Assembly: GCA_002400675.1 (NCBI GenBank)
Contig: NVQY01000159.1
Span: 1-13,932 of the forward strand
Reading direction: 5' to 3'
DNA length: 13,932 nucleotides
Source: Paracoccaceae bacterium
GTDB taxonomy: Bacteria; Pseudomonadota; Alphaproteobacteria; Rhodobacterales; Rhodobacteraceae
A program made the translations under genes and the position numbers. The first letter of the stretch is position 1. Each line of letters opens with the position of its first letter. This document shows, in pieces, positions 12,658 through 13,932 of the stretch. The notes beneath the pieces were generated by a model, which was not told the origin of the DNA, did not search any database, and saw nothing but the letters and a program-made list of their open reading frames with translations.

Positions 12658-13932
12658 GTGCGTAACACGCTTACTGCCATCGGCCTTGCGGCCTGCCTTG
12701 TGACGGCCCTCCCGGCACTCGCACAAAACCGCATTGACCAGATCCGCCCCGATGCCCCCGAACTGGCCGCCTATGGGCCATTGCCGATCGGGGTGACCAC
12801 ACTGAATCTGGTCAATCCCGGCCAGATCGACATCGTCAACACCACGGCGGACGCCGCCCCCACCTATGACCGCCCCGTAACCGTCGAAGTCTGGTACCCC
12901 GCCGCCCCCGGCACCCCACAGGGCGGCACCTATCAGGCCGAACTGCGCGATGGCGAAACAATCGTCACGTTGCAAGGGCGCGCCGCGCGTGACGCGACCC
13001 CGGCCACGGGGACAAAATACCCGCTGATCGTGATCTCGCACGGCTATCCCGGCAACCGGTTCCTGTTGTCGCATCTGGGCGAGAATCTGGCCTCAAAGGG
13101 CTATGTCACCGTGTCCATTGACCACAAGGACAGCACCTATTCCGACAAGACCGCGTTTGGATCAACCTTGCTGAACCGACCCATCGACCAAAGGTTCGTG
13201 ATCGACCAGATGGCCGCCCTGACCGGACCGATTGGTGACATCGTCGATGCAGATACCACCGGCGTCATCGGCTATTCCATGGGCGCATATGGCGCGATGA
13301 TCTTTGGTGGCGCGGGGGTCACGCAGGCCTCGACCGAGTATTCGTGGGGCACACCCAACGGCCTGTTGTCGCGCCATCTGGCCGGGTCGGACAGTCTGGC
13401 CGCATTGGTGGATGACCGGGTCAAGGCGATCATCGCCATTGCGCCCTGGGGCATGAACACCGGGTTCTGGAACGCCGAAGGGCTGGCCGGGTTCGAAAAG
13501 CCGCTGATGCTGATGGCGGGCACCGCCGATGACGTGGCGGTCTATGACGCCATCCGCCAGATCTTTGCCGGCACCACCGGCACCAAGCGGCATTTGCTTA
13601 GCTTTGAAGGGGCCAACCACAACGCAGCCGCGCCGATGCCCGCCCCGGTTGAGAGCTGGGCGATGTCGGAAAGCCTTGGGTTTGCGCCGTTCGATCACTA
13701 CGCCGATGCGGTTTGGGACACCAATCGCATGAACAACATAACCCAGCATTTCGCCACCGCCTTTATGGATCTGTACCTTAAGGGTGACGCGGACAAGGCC
13801 GGGTATCTCGACCTGATCGAGCGCGCGGCGGATGGGGTTTCCGATGTGGATGACGCCGGCAAACCCACGGCTGACAACACATACTGGCGTGGATTTGCCC
13901 CCCGCACCGGCCAGGGCCTGACGTTCGAAACA
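12658..13932 (+). CDS. Secreted alpha/beta hydrolase, 3' end missing
   Basis: The frame opens with GTG at 12658, 7 bases after AAGGAG (12645-12650), and stays open for 425 codons to the window end. Residues 1-22 (MRNTLTAIGLAACLVTALPALA) are a signal peptide with an ALA-Q cleavage site, so the enzyme should be periplasmic or secreted. The rest looks like a predicted dienelactone hydrolase or PAF-acetylhydrolase-like member of the alpha/beta hydrolase superfamily. It has VEVWYPAAPG, the oxyanion-region motif YPLIVISHGYPGNR, nucleophile Ser207 in GYSMG, a likely acid Asp291 or Asp292 in AGTADD and a likely His321 in EGANHN. The catalytic set is therefore complete despite the truncation. The ester substrate is unknown. 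The FNR-type box upstream suggests induction at low oxygen; that is inference. Confidence 0.9.
   Translation, partial: MRNTLTAIGLAACLVTALPALAQNRIDQIRPDAPELAAYGPLPIGVTTLNLVNPGQIDIVNTTADAAPTYDRPVTVEVWYPAAPGTPQGGTYQAELRDGETIVTLQGRAARDATPATGTKYPLIVISHGYPGNRFLLSHLGENLASKGYVTVSIDHKDSTYSDKTAFGSTLLNRPIDQRFVIDQMAALTGPIGDIVDADTTGVIGYSMGAYGAMIFGGAGVTQASTEYSWGTPNGLLSRHLAGSDSLAALVDDRVKAIIAIAPWGMNTGFWNAEGLAGFEKPLMLMAGTADDVAVYDAIRQIFAGTTGTKRHLLSFEGANHNAAAPMPAPVESWAMSESLGFAPFDHYADAVWDTNRMNNITQHFATAFMDLYLKGDADKAGYLDLIERAADGVSDVDDAGKPTADNTYWRGFAPRTGQGLTFET

Noticed and set aside
13162..13749. Minus-strand reading frame of 195 residues
   Set aside because: It is antisense to the alpha/beta hydrolase, whose signal peptide and catalytic motifs are clear on the plus strand.

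Overview
The window is GC-rich, densely packed chromosomal DNA. It most resembles an aerobic or facultative alphaproteobacterium of the Rhodobacteraceae (Rhodobacterales). The reasons are an oxygen-dependent (CobF-type) cobalamin operon, a cobalamin riboswitch in front of cbtBA, an FnrL/FNR-type box, and protein styles typical of that family. I saw no insertion sequence, CRISPR array, tRNA or rRNA.

Region 1 (1-3488, + strand) is the end of a cobalamin operon: cobM (5' end cut by the window), cobB, cobA and cobF. All overlap by a few bases, which points to translational coupling. Region 2 (3530-5228, + strand) opens with a cobalamin riboswitch ending in a canonical B12 box. It is followed by cbtB and cbtA (predicted cobalt uptake) and a His/Met-rich, probably exported protein that I cannot assign to a family. 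Region 3 (5211-6178, - strand) holds cobO, the corrinoid adenosyltransferase, with a DUF1636 cysteine-rich protein coupled to its stop codon. Its 3' end overlaps the end of the His/Met-rich gene. Together regions 1-3 bring in cobalt, build the corrin ring and adenosylate it.

Region 4 (6388-10485, + strand) has an AhpD-like peroxidase with a complete Glu/Cys/Cys/His set, a DUF1800/DUF1501 pair (the second with a Tat signal) and a GNAT acetyltransferase. Region 5 (10480-12499, - strand) has a response regulator without a DNA-binding domain and a 44-residue membrane protein starting directly after its stop codon. It also has a polyphosphate kinase 2 gene with two hairpin terminators. Region 6 (12500-13932, + strand) has a perfect FNR-type box placed exactly as in a class II FNR promoter. 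It precedes a GTG-started, secreted alpha/beta hydrolase that runs off the window.

The points most worth following up are the His/Met-rich protein of the cobalt locus, the cobO-coupled DUF1636 protein, the FNR-type promoter, and the unannotated 44-residue membrane protein.
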